Shown: piece by piece, positions 9,411 to 20,939 of the stretch
Layout: the number at the start of each line of letters is the position of its first letter
Numbering within the stretch: position 1 is the first letter of the stretch
NCBI RefSeq assembly: GCF_950295315.1
Contig: NC_080162.1
Location: forward strand, 68,997,962 to 69,061,961
Reading direction: 5' to 3'
DNA from: Erinaceus europaeus
Taxonomy: Eukaryota; Chordata; Mammalia; Eulipotyphla; Erinaceidae
Length of the DNA: 64,000 nt
The notes under the pieces: generated by a model
Told to the model about the DNA's origin: nothing
The model's input: only the letters and a program-made list of their open reading frames with translations
Databases searched by the model: none
Made by a program: the position numbers and the translations under genes

Positions 9411-9650
9411 AAAATTGTTATTTATTTATTTATTTATTTGATAGAACAGAGAGAAGTTGAGAGGGGAGGAGGTGACAGAGAAGAGACACCTGCAGCTCTG
9501 CTTCATTGCAGATGAAGCTTCTACTTTGATGGGGTAGGGCCAGGGGCTTGAACCTGATTCTTATATAACCATTGTGCTATCTCCCCCCCATCCCAGAATG
9601 TGGTTATTAGCACCTGTGTGCTTAACAGGGTGTACCACCACCCAGCTCCT
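9411..9650 (-). mobile_element. E4 SINE, rearranged
   Basis: GATAGAACAGAGAGAAGTTG body, the GACACCTGCAGCTCTGCTTC segment and the E4 head complement ending CACCACCCAGCTCC. About 60 bp of other sequence (around 9560-9605) interrupts the head. Confidence 0.7.
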
Positions 9651-9654
9651 GGGG

Positions 9655-9780
9655 CTTCTTTTTAAAGTGAAATAATATTCAATTATATGGATATACATAT
9701 AGTGTGTTTGTTTATATTGTGGACTTTTGGACTGTTTCCATTTTTTGGATATTATGAATGATGCTGCTGTAAACATTTAA
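9655..9780 (-). mobile_element. L1 ORF2 3'-region fragment
   Basis: Minus-strand match to the same ORF2 segment seen at 1-115 and 41820-41970. Degenerate. Confidence 0.55.
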
Positions 9781-10142
9781 ATTTTTTCCCCTTTATTGGG
9801 GGATTAATGTTTTACAGTCAACAGTAAATACACTAGTTTGTACATGCATAACACTTCTCAGTTTTCCACACAATAATACAACCCCCATTAGGTCCTCTGT
9901 CATCCTTTTCCAGGACCTGTATTCTCCCCGCCCCCTCCCCACCAACCCTGGAGTCTTTTACTTTGGTGCAATACACCAACTTCAGTTCAGGTTCTGCTTA
10001 GTGTTTTCTCTTCTGATCTTGTTTTTCAGCTTCTGCCTGAGAGTGAGATCATCCCATATTCATCCTTCTGTTTCTGACTTATTTCACTTAACATGAATTT
10101 TTCAAGGTCCATCCAAGATGGGCTGAAAATGGTAAAACTGCC
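9781..10142 (-). mobile_element. L1 3' UTR (short type, AATAAAG end)
   Basis: Begins CCCCTTTATTGGGGGATTAA, the complement of an L1 3' end carrying an AATAAAG signal, and runs back through the TTTACTTTGGTGCAATACAC segment. The same 3' UTR type recurs at 13880-14045, 14655-14945 and 41275-41760. Confidence 0.75.
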
Positions 10143-10345
10143 ATTTTTGCTATTACAATTTTGTGTGTGTGTGTGAATTAGTAAGTAGCAAGCACGTCCT
10201 TCAGCTTGCTTTTCAAAAATTGTTTAGGCTATTCTGAGAAGTTTTGCAAGCCTTTTACTAAGTACTTTTCATTTTGTTGTTGCTATTATATCTGGGCCTT
10301 CTCTGCTTTGAACGGACTTTTTCAGATAGAAAGAGAGGGGTGAAG

Positions 10346-10494
10346 GGTAGGGAGAGATAGCATAATGGTTATACATAAAGAGACTCTCATGCCTGAGGCT
10401 CTGAAGTCCCAGGTTAAATCCCCTGTACTCCCTTAAGCCAGAGCAGAGCAGTGCAGTGCTCTGGTTTGGAAAAAAAAAAAAAAAAAAAAAAAAA
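10346..10494 (+). mobile_element. E3 SINE with 26-base A tail
   Basis: AGCATAATGGTTATACATAA head, GGTTAAATCCCC, then a pure A-run (10469-10494). An E1 copy abuts the tail. Confidence 0.87.
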
Positions 10495-10790
10495 GGGAGT
10501 CAGGCAGTAGTACAGCGGGTTAAGCGCAGGTGACACAAAATGCAAGGACCTGTGTAAGGATCCCGGCTCGAGTCCCTGGTTCTCCACCTGCAGGGAGTCA
10601 CTTCACAAACGGTGAAGCAGGTCTGCAGGTGTCTATTTTTCTCTCCCCCTCTCTGTCTTCCCCTCCTCTCTCCATTTCTATGTGTCCTATCCAACAACAA
10701 TGACATCAATAACAGCAACAATAATAACTACACAATAAAACAACATGGGCAACAAAAGGGAATAAATAAATAAATATTTTAAAATTTTTT
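10495..10790 (+). mobile_element. E1 SINE inserted behind an E3 poly(A) tail
   Basis: Full-length E1. It starts GGGAGTCAGGCAGTAG and ends in an ATAAATAAATA tail. Confidence 0.9.
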
Positions 10791-10803
10791 AAAAAGAGAG
10801 AAG

Positions 10804-10935
10804 GGGTGAAGAGGGCAACTATAATGGTTATTGAAAAAGACTTTCATGCCTGAGATTTAAAATCCCAGGTTTAATACCTTACTCTAAATTAACCAGAACT
10901 GAACAGTACTCAGGTTGAGAGAGAGATATGGAGCG
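10804..10935 (+). mobile_element. E3 SINE, old copy
   Basis: ACTATAATGGTTATTGAAAA head and CCCAGGTTTAATACC, then a GA tail. Diverged. Confidence 0.65.
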
Positions 10936-11027
10936 AGAAAAAGGTACCACAGGACTAAAGTTTCCCAAAGTGTAGTTGGGGCTGGCCCACATTTTTAAAA
11001 CCCTTATACTTATTATTTTTTTTCTTA

Positions 11028-11240
11028 AACATTTTTATTTATTTATTACTGGATAGAGACCGAGAGGAATTGAGATGGGAGAAGAAGAGAGAGAGGGAGA
11101 AAGACAGAGAGACACCTGTAGCCTTGCCCCACCACCTGTGAAGTTTTCCCCCTGTAGGGGGCGGGACTAGGGGCTTTGATCTTGCAACGTTGCACAGAGC
11201 AATGTGTGTGCTTAACCAGGTGGGCCACCGCCTGCCCCCC
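11028..11240 (-). mobile_element. E4 SINE
   Basis: TTATTACTGGATAGAGACCG start, GACACCTGTAGCCTTGCCCC body, head complement CTTAACCAGGTGGGCCACC. The flanks share AAAACCCTT.ATACTT, a near-perfect target duplication. Confidence 0.85.
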
Positions 11241-11520
11241 AAAACCCTTTATACTTTTATGGTGTATTTTATACAGATCCTAAGAATGATGTTCCAAAAA
11301 ATAGGATTTTTGAAAATAAAATAAATGCGTAAATTGGTGACTTTGAATTCTTATTTTTGGTAAATGTGGTTAGACTTGCTGATTTGATTCATAATTAGAT
11401 AATTAAAAAACTACTCAGTAACATTCACTAACATCTAATAATGTCTAGACATCTGCTACAGGTTACAGTTCTTTGGACTATTAAACTGCCATGTTTCTTA
11501 TTCATTAAAAATACACAAAT
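11241..11520. other. Unique AT-rich sequence
   Basis: No gene or repeat recognised. Confidence 0.4.
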
Positions 11521-11662
11521 AAGGGCTGGCTAGATAGCATAATGGCTATGCAAAAAACATGTTCATGCTTGAGGCTTCAAGGTCCCAGGTTCAATCCCCA
11601 ACAAGTCAGAGCTGATCAGCCCTCTGGTCTTTCTCTCTTTATCTCTCACTCATTCAAGTAAA
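11521..11662 (+). mobile_element. E3 SINE
   Basis: AGCATAATGGCTATGCAAAA head and GGTTCAATCCCC. Confidence 0.82.
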
Positions 11663-11664
11663 GA

Positions 11665-11949
11665 AGGGGGCAGGTGGTAGTACAGCAGGTTAAGTGAACA
11701 CGGTGTGAAACCCAAGGACTGGCGTAAAGATCCTGGTTCAAGTCACCAGCTCCACCACCTGCAGGGGGGACCGCTTCACAAATGGTGGGTGAAGCAGGTC
11801 TAGGTGTTTATCTTTCTCTCTCCCTGTCTTCCCCTCCTCTTGACAAGGGCAACAAAAATGGGAAAAAATGAACCCAGGAACAGTGGATTCGTAGTGCAGG
11901 CATTGAGCCTCAGTGATAACCCTGGAGGCAAAAAAAAAAAAAAAAAAAA
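11665..11949 (+). mobile_element. E1-long SINE
   Basis: E1 head and body, then the extra 3' module (GGAACAGTGGATTCGTAGTG ... GATAACCCTGGAGGC) and an A-run. The usual ACAACAATAA tail is deleted. Confidence 0.85.
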
Positions 11950-11959
11950 GGAAAAATAA

Positions 11960-12170
11960 AGAGTTGACAAAATAGTTCACTTGGAGTGTGCTGCATTGTA
12001 TGGACCCAGGTTTGAGCCCAGCCCTGAAAAGAGGGCTAACAAAAATAGCTTATTTGAATAGTGTGCTGCTTTGCCATGAATGCAACATAAATTTGAGCCC
12101 AACATTGCAGGGAGCCCCAGTACTGTGGTCTCTCACTCTTGCTACCTTACTGGCTTCTCTGTCTCTATAA
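11960..12170 (+). mobile_element. Two E5 SINE copies in tandem, the first truncated
   Basis: AATAGTTCACTTGGAGTGTG...GTTTGAGCCCAGC, then AATAGCTTATTTGAATAGTG...AGTACTGTGGTCTCTCACTC. Confidence 0.65.
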
Positions 12171-12355
12171 AGAAATGAAGAAGGAAGAAAGAGAGAAGGA
12201 AAAGAAAGAAAGGAAGAAAGAAAGGGAGAGAGAGAAAGGAAGAAAGATGAAAGTAAAAAAGAAAGAGAAAGAAAAGAAAGAAAGAAAGAAAGAAAGAAGG
12301 AAAGAAAGAAAGAAAGGGAAACAAAGGAAGATAGGAAAAGGAGAAAAGCCAAAGT
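12171..12355. repeat. (GAAA)n/(GAAAG)n purine microsatellite
   Basis: About 180 bp of imperfect GAAA-type repeat. It is the tail of the preceding SINE and explains the Lys/Glu-rich and Phe/Ser-rich frames on the two strands. Confidence 0.93.
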
Positions 12356-12987
12356 GATTTGCTCCTGTTTGTTATCAGTCATGCCCTCCATTTCATCTAA
12401 AATTATCACTTTACTTTTGTCTTGGCTGACAGTTCAGTTCATATACCCAAGGAGGCTTAAGTGAATGTGGGAACCTGAGCAGCTTTTTTTTGGCCATGGA
12501 ATCAAGAGTCCTTTAGCTGCTTGAAACTCAAAGAGCCCAGGGCAAAATAACAGGATCTGTGGCTTCCCTGGTGCCTACCATCTGTGTACTAGTCCAGACC
12601 AGTTCAGGCAGAACAAGATGCTATCAAGTTTGAGTGTCATATCAAGTTCTCTAAGTGTCATGATTGCTCTTTTGAGAATAAATTATTCTTTATCCCCATA
12701 TTAGAGAAAACTGCATTTGTTCCAGATGCCCTTTAGTTCTGAGAGGCTGGCAAACAAAAAAAGAACATAAATGAAATTCACCAGGCACATGTTTAACTTA
12801 TCATTTTGCCTCAGATCAACATTCAAGATGTTTCAATTTTCACTTGTAGGACCCAACATTGCCTTTTGAAGTCAGAAGAAAGCCAGCCAAAACCTTCTGC
12901 TTACAATTTAGGAAGTGAGACTAGCAATGGTCAACCTCTGTTCTACTCATCCCTTTTTCCATGTGACCAGTCAGAGGAGGAAGAGTT
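12356..12987. other. Unique sequence
   Basis: No gene recognised. A 74-codon frame at 12806 ends in the following SINE and has no support. Confidence 0.4.
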
Positions 12988-13001
12988 AAATTTCAGGCTG
13001 G

Positions 13002-13291
13002 AGGAGTCAGGCGGTAGAGCAGTGGGTTAAGCGCACGTGGTGCTTAGTGCAGGGACCCAAGTAAGAATCACAGTTCGAGCTCCTGGCTCCCCACCTGCAG
13101 GGGAGTCACTTCACAAGTGGTGAAGCAGGTCTGCAGGTGTCTAGCTTTCTCTCCCCCTCTCTGTCATCCCCTCCTCTCTCCATTTCTCTCTGTCCTATCC
13201 AACAATGATGACATCAATAACAACAACAATAACTACAACAACAATGAAAAGACAACAAGGGCAACAAAAGAGAAAATAAATATTTTTAAAA
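13002..13291 (+). mobile_element. E1 SINE with target-site duplication
   Basis: Full-length E1. AAATTTCAGGCTGG flanks it at 12988-13001 and 13292-13305. Confidence 0.92.
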
Positions 13292-13302
13292 AAATTTCAG
13301 GC

Positions 13303-13432
13303 TGGGAGGTAGGTTAGTCATAGGCCATAGGACTTGTATGGATGAAGCCCCAGGTTTGCTCTCCCTGTACCACAGATGCCAGAATTGAGAGGTGATCTGC
13401 TCTCTTCCTTCTGTCAATAAATAAAACTTAAT
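13303..13432 (+). mobile_element. Degenerate tRNA-type SINE
   Basis: GGGAGGTAGGTTAGTCATAG head, CCCAGGTTTGCTCTCC, and a GTCAATAAATAAAACTTA tail. Closest to E2, but diverged. Confidence 0.5.
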
Positions 13433-13664
13433 TTTACATTTAACAGATCATTCTATCTGATGTTACTAGCATGCTCATAATTGCTGGTGATATACGAAAT
13501 GATAGATGAATGATGTAGATCACAGAGATGTTGCTATACATGTTAAAGTAGAAGATGTAACTGATATTATGGATGGTAAAGTTGTAGCTATCAATAGCAT
13601 AGTTAAGATATAATTACTGTCAAAATAGAGATGTTTATAGAGCTTCTTAGAGAGAGATTCTGGG
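13433..13664. other. Unique AT-rich sequence
   Basis: No gene or repeat recognised. Confidence 0.4.
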
Positions 13665-13780
13665 CAGGGGTAGATAGCATAATGGTTATGCAAACAGACT
13701 CTCATGCCGGAGTCTCCAAAGTTCCAGGTTCAATCCCCTGTACCACCATAAAGCATAAAGCACTGATGAATGCTCTGGTG
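13665..13780 (+). mobile_element. E3 SINE
   Basis: AGCATAATGGTTATGCAAAC head, GGTTCAATCCCC and CACCATAAAGC. It runs into the GA-rich part of an L1 3' end. Confidence 0.82.
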
Positions 13781-13789
13781 AGAGAGAAG

Positions 13790-13843
<54 letters not shown>

Positions 13844-13860
13844 AGAGAGAAAAGAGAGAT
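13790..13860. repeat. (GA)n microsatellite
   Basis: A long GA run with a few A insertions. It lies in the L1 3' region and is mirrored by a CT run at 14967-15006. Confidence 0.95.
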
Positions 13861-14050
13861 GCATGTACCAAAGTAAAAGACTGCGGTGGGTGGGTGGGTA
13901 AGGAGAATACAGATCCAAGAAGGATGACAGAGGACCTAGTGGGGGTTGTATTGTTATATGGGAAACTGGGGAATGCTATGCATGTACAAACTATTGTATT
14001 TACTGTCAAATGTAAAACATTAATTCCCCAATAAAGAAATAATAAATGAA
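13861..14050 (+). mobile_element. L1 3' end (AATAAAG type)
   Basis: GATGCATGTACCAAAGTAAA, then GACAGAGGACCTAGTGGGG, ending CCCCAATAAAGAAATAATAA. Plus-strand counterpart of the L1 at 9781-10142. Confidence 0.75.
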
Positions 14051-14054
14051 AAAG

Positions 14055-14200
14055 ACTCCGAGGTGGAGGGAGAGGATTCAGGTCCTGGAACATGATGGAC
14101 CTAGAGGAGGTTGAATTGTTATGTAGAAAACTGAGAAATGTTACAGATGTACAAACAGCTGTACTTTACTTAATCCCCCATAAAGAAATAAAAAATGAAT
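14055..14200 (+). mobile_element. Second L1 3' end, diverged
   Basis: Repeats the same pattern (CAGGTCCTGGAACATGATGG ... CCCCCATAAAGAAATAAAAA) right behind the first copy. Confidence 0.65.
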
Positions 14201-14554
14201 ATAAAATAAACAGAGATGCAGAAAACAGGCATCTAGGGTGTTTCTCCTGTCTTCATTTGGGAGAGTTTACAGACCACAGGTAATGGGTATTCTGTTAGGA
14301 AGGCTCTAAATGTGGTGTTGCTGAAGGCAAATGAATTTTCCTGATGACTTAGTCAAGATTTTTTTAATGGAGTTAAGTACTTCTGAAATCTATCAGTCTC
14401 TTGAAGGATGATACTCTGGTAGAAAAAAAATGAAAGAAAACAGAAAAATAAAAAAAGGAAACCAGAAAAAAATTAGATTACAAGACATCATTTCACTAAT
14501 GTGAGATCACATGGCAAGCTTCAGATAGTCTTTCCAATTCATTCATCAACTTTT
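14201..14554. other. Unique AT-rich sequence
   Basis: No gene recognised. A-rich patches lie at 14425-14475. Confidence 0.4.
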
Positions 14555-14653
14555 AAAGAATTTATTTACTCATTAATGAGAAGTACAGGAGGAGAGAGAG
14601 GAAACTAGGCATCACTTTTGTACATATGCTGCCAGGGACTGAACTCAGGGATT
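14555..14653 (-). mobile_element. E2 SINE, truncated
   Basis: TTTATTTACTCATTAATGAG start and GCTGCCAGGGACTGAACTCA. The head is missing. Confidence 0.7.
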
Positions 14654-14654
14654 G

Positions 14655-14969
14655 AGCTGTTTGTACATGTGTAATGTTTCTCAGTTTTCTATACAACAAT
14701 TCAATCCCCTCTAGGTCCAACATGTTCCAGGACCTGAATCCTCTCCCTCCACCCCAGTCTTTTACTTTTTTTTTAAAAAGATTTTATTTATTTATTAATG
14801 AGAAATATAGGAGGAGAGAGAAAAAGCCAGATATTCCTCTGGTACATGTGCTGCTGGGGATTGAACTCAGGACCTCACACTTGAGAGTCCGATGCTTTAT
14901 CCACTGTGCCACCTCCCGGACCACGTCTTTTACTTTTTACTTTGGCACATGCATCTCTCTTCTCTCGCT

Positions 14970-15009
<40 letters not shown>

Positions 15010-15120
15010 CTCTCTTTCATTCTCCCTCTCCCTCTCTCTCTCTCACCAGAGCATTCATCAGTGCTTTCCTCATGCTTTACAGTCCAATACTTTATCCACT
15101 GTACCACCCCCCCAGACCAC
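14655..15120 (-). mobile_element. L1 3' end with E2-type head remnant, split by E2
   Basis: TTTGTACATGTGTAATGTTT ... CAGTCTTTTAC is the L1 3' UTR on the minus strand. It resumes after the E2 insertion with TCTTTTACTTT, then a CT microsatellite (14967-15006) and a SINE-head complement ending CACCCCCCCAGACCAC. Confidence 0.65.
14768..14923 (-). mobile_element. E2 SINE inside L1 3' end
   Basis: TTTTATTTATTTATTAATGA through CACTGTGCCACCTCCCGGAC. The flanks share GTCTTTTACTTTTT (14757 and 14924 onwards). Confidence 0.88.
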
Positions 15121-15787
15121 TTCATTCAGTAAATTTTAGAAGAATATTCATATAGCAGAAACTGAATCAATGTTTCCTCACTCATGGAGGACACAGTTTC
15201 TCTCACAGATATTGATTGACAAGTTACTAACTCACAGCTTAAATAAATCCTATTTAAGTAAATAGGAGTTATGTTCCTAAAGGAACTTGGTCTCTCCTCT
15301 GGAGGTAAGAAATAATAACATTCCTCTAGATCACAATTCTGTACTTATCCAAAATTCATCATGTCTAGCAAACTTCAAATCTCTCCAAAAGATCAAATCT
15401 GACAAGGATGAGCCAAAATTGTACTGGCTGTGGACTGTATCACTTTCAAGCATCTAGGTGATGTGTTGAGCAGAATAAAGTCATCAGTCAGAGATTTTAC
15501 TGAGTATTTATTGAGTGGCCCTGTAACATGGATGGACAGCTACTCAGCAATAAATAAACAAATAGTGAATGAACAATTTGTACCAATAAGAAATTTGGGG
15601 GTGGCAGCAAATGTTCACCTTCTGTTTGTCCTGAACTCTGAATGAATGGAAAACAGAAAAGTTTATCCACAAGTTTGGAGGATGAGAGAGCACAGCATAG
15701 CAGATGCTCTGGGTGCCCTGCTCCTTGGATCTGGGTGTTTTGAACATATTAACTAGTCTGACTCTTAACTGCCAGTATCTGCCTTTT
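15121..15787. other. Unique sequence
   Basis: No gene recognised. Open frames of 60-70 codons lack start context, splice sites and family resemblance. Confidence 0.4.
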
Positions 15788-15788
15788 T

Positions 15789-15934
15789 TTTAGGTTTTAT
15801 TTATTTATTTATGAGAAAGATAAGAGGAGAAAGAACCAGACATGACTTTGGTACATGTGTTGCCGGGGATCCAGTTCAGGACCTCATACTTGAGAGTCCA
15901 ATGCTTTATCCACTGTGCCACCTCCTGGACCACA
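15789..15934 (-). mobile_element. E2 SINE
   Basis: TTTTATTTATTTATTTATGA start to CACCTCCTGGACCAC. The flanks share AG.ATCTGCCT.TTT, a near-perfect target duplication. Confidence 0.88.
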
Positions 15935-15939
15935 GCATC

Positions 15940-18575
15940 TGCCTCTTTACCTGAAGGCTTTGCCTAGTGGTCAGTCAGGACCTGCTCTGCCACACACATA
16001 CAGTCCTGAGGTACTGAGAATCAATGTTTTCTCAAAGGGAACTAGACTCTTAATACCAGAGCAATGACTACTGGGAATGAGTGCTGATCCCCAGTTCCCT
16101 TATTCCTTGTACAGGATAACTCTGAGACTTATACTCTGCTCTAATCCCCAGAGTTCCCTAGTAGAACTGAGCTCCAGTCACTCACAGTGGTAACTTGTTT
16201 GATAATGCACCTCCTCTCCTGCCTCATTCCCCTGTTTCCCTATGCACATCAATGACTTGCATTTGAAGTTGCCTTTCTGTATTTGAGAGAACCTGAACTA
16301 AAACACACCAGCAGTGAATAAACATTCTGAAGGCCCCTCTGGCTCATTATTTTTCACCTGTAAACCACTAAGACAATTAGAAAGCAAAGAAGACAGAGTC
16401 TGCCAAACACACTTACCTCAGTGCAGGAAACTCAAGGGCGACAAAGAAATTTGGTGCACTTGGGAATAGCTGTCACAGTGTTAGTCCTGATCTCATATTG
16501 CTTAGCCACACAACATCAACTCCCACTACAGAATTTGAGAACCATTAGAAATACTGAGATAATAGTGGAATCTTGGCTATTGCCTCAACATGTCTCCCTT
16601 ATTTCAGTTCATCTTTGCTTCAATCTGATACATGGCAAGTTGGAATGCATTCAAGTATAAATCCAATCACTATTGGAAGAAGTGTGAACATCCCTGGAAG
16701 CCACTTGTTCACACCAAGCATCATAATAAAAGTCAGGTAAATGATTCATCTTTGGTTTGTTCCCAGAAACTAGACTAGAAGATGCTCACTGAACCACCAG
16801 TATAGGAAGAAACCATGTTCTCTTCAACGAGGTTAAAACCTTTGCCAACTTTCACTTAGAACAGTGCTATTTGGGAATGTCATCCATTTTGGTAGTAGAA
16901 AATATCTACATATTTTGTAAAATACAATGACTTCTGTTGGCTATATTTATAGTGAACAGAAGTTCAAGTGGGGGGATAAAGTGGTCATCAGATGAATCTT
17001 TCCCTGACCTCTGGTTGCCAGAAGACAATCATATGATCACCCTCAGCAAATCAGAGGCAAACTAAAAGAAGACTTTTAATTTAGACTCAGATACAGTTCA
17101 GAATTCTACAATAGTAGTGGCATCTGTGTTCCTGGACTCAGCTGCAGTGGGTCCAACTACAGAGCCATATTTAGACTGTCTCAGCAGTATGACCTCAGCT
17201 ATACTCCTATTGACTGGTCTCCCTTACATGCTACCTACTTTCAAAACCTGGTTATTAAGAGACAGGACATCGGTGCACCTAGTTGAAATCATACACTATC
17301 ATGTGCAAAGACCTGGGCTCAAGCCGGATATATTCAAGAGTGATAGTTGCTAAGTTCCCTTTTCTGCTCTAAAATTCCGTGATTCCACATAAAATATGTC
17401 AGCAGAGTTTCAAAGCTACGTGGGTTTCTGTATTCTTCAAGAGAGGAGATGGGCTAGTGGAAAAGTACTTCATTATATGAAGCTCACAGTTGAATCTGGT
17501 GCAAATCAATTATTTAGTCACCATGCATGTGGGTAAATCTCCAAAGAGGTAAATGTCTTTGGTAGACTCTAATTTGGGACCTATTAAGGTAAAAAAAAAA
17601 AATCCAGATATTACTCAACAATATTCACAGGTTTCATCTATCTGAATAGCCTCACAGGTAACAGAATCAGAGATGGTAGCATAGACAGAGTAACTGGTAC
17701 TTTCACATAGTAATCAAAATAGTTTCACATTCATAAAAATAAGTCTGGAGTTGGGAAACATGGTCAGAACATGCATAGCTTAATTTTTTTTTCTTAACAA
17801 GGGGGAGAAATCATTGATTTTGAATCCTTCCATGGTCACTCAAAGGCAGGGAAAAAATCATTGACACATGGATCAGGAAAACTTTCAGAGTTAATGGTAA
17901 ACTAATCTACTTGGAGAGTATTTCAAGAAGCTTTTAAAGGAGAGGAGTTGAAAGTGGCTATAACAGGCCCATCTACAAAATGTAGTAGTAAATCCTTGTC
18001 TTGAGCCTGATTCAACCAACCTAACTTTAAGAAGGCATTAGGAAATGGTAGGGGAAGTTGAACATGGACTGAGTATGAGGTGATGTTAAAGAATTATCAG
18101 TAATTTTCTTGGAGGTATTAGAAATACTGTGATATGTATATGTAATCTTCAGTTCTTACCTATAAGCTACACATACTGAATATACAGGTGAAAAAAAAGA
18201 GTGCTTTGGATTTGCTTTAAATACTCTATTACCACACCACTCAAAAAGCTTGGTTTGTGAATCAGTGTCAGTCTTTAAATTGTGTGCTGGTGGCCTGTGA
18301 TAAGACAGAAAGTACACATAAGTGTTTAGAAGAAACTGTTATACTCTGACATTTCCATGGCATCCAAGAAGTGATTAGTGGATTGTCTCATTGACTAGGA
18401 TAGGACCCAGTTTGGGGACAGAGTTTAACTTGCATGGTAAGTTGGGTGTGGCATGAACAGGAGTTTTGTATTGGCACTGGTCCAAGAGAGACTGGAAACT
18501 GAGCAAAAGTGTTCTTACCACTCACAGCTTATGAAGCAATGCTTTAACACGCATGCATGTACACATGCACACACA
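15940..18575. other. Long unique region
   Basis: About 2.6 kb with no gene, exon or recognised repeat. Short frames (16421, 17117) show no domain and their stops are typical of AT-rich noncoding DNA. Confidence 0.4.
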
Positions 18576-18579
18576 CATG

Positions 18580-18795
18580 CACACACTTACATGTTTGAGG
18601 CTCCAAAGTCCCAGGCTCAATCCCCTGCACCACCATAGCCAGAGCTGAGCTCGGGAGGGGGGGAAACCTCACAGCCTGAAAGGTTGTGCACTGGTATAGC
18701 ATAGGTATTGCAAGCACGAGGTCCCGAGTTGAGACTCTAACCCTGAATATAACTGCATATATTCTAGGGTGGTACTCTGACTCTCTTTCTTTCAT
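18580..18795 (+). mobile_element. E3 fragment followed by a degenerate tRNA-type SINE
   Basis: First part: GAGGCTCCAAAGTCCCAGG, CTCAATCCCC, CCACCATAGCCAGAGC. Second part: GTATAGCATAGGTATTGCAA head with a CTCTGACTCTC tail. A short (CA)n run precedes them. Confidence 0.6.
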
Positions 18796-19230
18796 TTACT
18801 AATAAGTCAATCCATTTTAAAAAGTAAATTAATACATCTTTAAAATACACTGATTAATATCTACATTTAATATGTAATTTGTATATGTAGTGTGTTTCAA
18901 ATATAACAACACAGAAATGACACATATATTCCAGAGCTCGCATAGGGATTATATACAATGGTTCCAGTAAAACTTTAGTTTTCAAAAGTAATCAGGTAAA
19001 CAAGCAGAAAGCAATTTGCTGGTCCATGAGCTTAGTGGGTTTTTATTACATAATAAACTCTGATGATATACCAAACTCTTTAAGGCTAAGGATCCTTTGA
19101 GATAATCATTATCTGTGGCCCCAGAGCACCCAAGCCAGGGCTCTACAAATAGATGATGCTTAATCAACACTGACTGATAGGGTAAGCTCAGGAAATGAAT
19201 TGTTATGAGCAATAGTTTAATTCTCTATAC
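18796..19230. other. Unique AT-rich sequence with possible MIR/L2 scrap
   Basis: 19120-19175 (CCAGGGCTCTACAAATAGAT..GCTTAATCAACA) weakly resembles the end of MIR/L2. Otherwise nothing. Confidence 0.3.
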
Positions 19231-19520
19231 AGTAACGGCACAGTGTTCAAACAATGCCAAAAACAGTTTCCTGGATCTACCCTTAGGGAAATTTGTCACA
19301 GAATGTTTGAGCCTGAGGGGACTTGGAGCTTTGCTAATGTTCTCATTTTGCAGATAGAAATGAGGCCTGGGGGAGTCATACACGCCTTGCTGGACATCCT
19401 AATGGCAGTGGCGCTGCCTATGACGTCATCTATGGTTGGACTCTTCCTTCTGCCATGTTGCCTCTCAAAACATACAAGCCCCCATCTCCCACTATATGCT
19501 CCTTGCTCCTGGTAGAAAGT
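19231..19520 (+). repeat. Possible ancient mammalian interspersed repeat
   Basis: ATTTTGCAGATAGAAATGAG followed by GCCTGGGG has the look of the CATTTTACAGATGAGG motif common in old mammalian repeats. The 90-codon frame over it is not a gene. Confidence 0.3.
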
Positions 19521-19821
19521 GATATAATTTAAATTATATGGTAGAGAAAGATGGTATTAAGATGACTCCACCAGAAGGCTGAACAAGGAGGGGGATGTGA
19601 CTCCAAGACAAATTAATTATCTTGATCAATATTTACCTAGCACTAGTCTGTGCCTCGCCTGGGTAAGACGAGCTCTCTTTCAAGAACTTTCTCTCTTTGA
19701 GGAAAGGAGATACACATATGCTCATAGAGGATGGCCCTGATATCAGATCTACAGCACCATTGAGTCCATCTGCTGAAACTCGTTTAGTGTGTATGTAGCC
19801 TAGGTCTTGCACTGTACCTGG

Positions 19822-19966
19822 CCTGGTTTTTCATTCAAAAGGACAGAGAGAGGCCACATCAGCAGAACTTGCTCTGATGCCATGGCACTTCCCATATGGC
19901 TTAAACCTGGGTTGTGTGCATGGCAAGGCAGGTGTCCCACCCAGTGAAATACCTCTCCAGTCCCAA
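19822..19966 (-). mobile_element. E5-like SINE, degenerate
   Basis: On the minus strand: ACTGGAGAGGTATTTCACTG, then a GCCATGCACACAACCC.AGG segment. Confidence 0.55.
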
Positions 19967-19984
19967 TTTTATTTTGTTATTTTT

Positions 19985-20690
19985 TTCTAGTCCCAATTAA
20001 AAAAAATACAACTTTCAATTTCTGTAATTCCCACTTGGTTATCTGTAATTTCTGTTTCTTCATTGAGGTTGTCTATCATGTTTCCAGAGATTTCATAATT
20101 ACTTGTTGAAATCATTTTGATAGTTGCTACTTTAAAATTCTTGCCAGTTTCAGTATTTGATTCATCCCACCACTGGTGTCAGTTAGGACCTTTTTCCCAC
20201 TCAAGTTGTATTGTTCCTGGTTTTGGATAGGACAAGTGGTTTTCAATTATACCCTGGATATCATGTTGAGAGACTACTGACTACTTAGGATAAAATCCTC
20301 TATTTTAGCCGGTAGCCAGACTGTTTAGTTTTGGGTTAACTTTTGGGGGTACTAGCTTCAGCAACAATTTGTTTGAGCCTTTCAATGTTTTCTGGTCTTC
20401 TTTGTTCATTTGGCTCTGCTTAACATCCTACTGAATCCCTACAAGCAGTGCCCAAAGAGGTCAGGGAGCTTTCCCGGGCTGCCAGGAGTTATTAGGCAGG
20501 TGTTGGGGACACTCTGGGTCACCTTCTACCACTGCATGGAGGACTGGGGGACACTGGTCATGCTAACACTGTCTGTGCTGGTGGAGGAATCTGCCTGTTA
20601 TCACATGATATAAGACAGGGGACAGGCTTGATGCCTGGGTTTCACTATTCTTGTTGGTGAAGGCAGATTCAACTTTCTGTTGCTGGTGGA
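19985..20690 (-). mobile_element. Old L1M-like LINE remnant
   Basis: The text GGTTGTCTATCATGTTTCC...ATTTTGATAGTTGCTAC...GGATATCATGTTGAGAGAC resembles the region of ancient L1 copies that I know from other mammals. Weak, by-eye recognition. Confidence 0.35.
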
Positions 20691-20729
20691 GTTAGGCATG
20701 GATGGTTTCATTCACTTGGGTTTTATTTA

Positions 20730-20937
20730 AAAATTTTTAAAATCATCTTTATTTATTGGCTAGAGACAGCCAGAAATCAAGAGGGTAGGGGGATATAGAG
20801 GAGAAAGAAAGACACTTGCAGCATTGCTTCACCACTTGCAAAGCTTTTCCCCTGCAGGTGGGGACTGGGGGCTCGAACCCAGGTCCTTGAGCATTTTAAC
20901 ATGTGCGCTCAACCAGGTGTGCCACCACCCAACCCCC
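20730..20937 (-). mobile_element. E4 SINE
   Basis: TTATTGGCTAGAGACAGCC start, head complement CTCAACCAGGTGTGCCACC. CACTTGGGTTTT.TT occurs on both sides (20713 and 20939). Confidence 0.88.
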
Positions 20938-20939
20938 TC

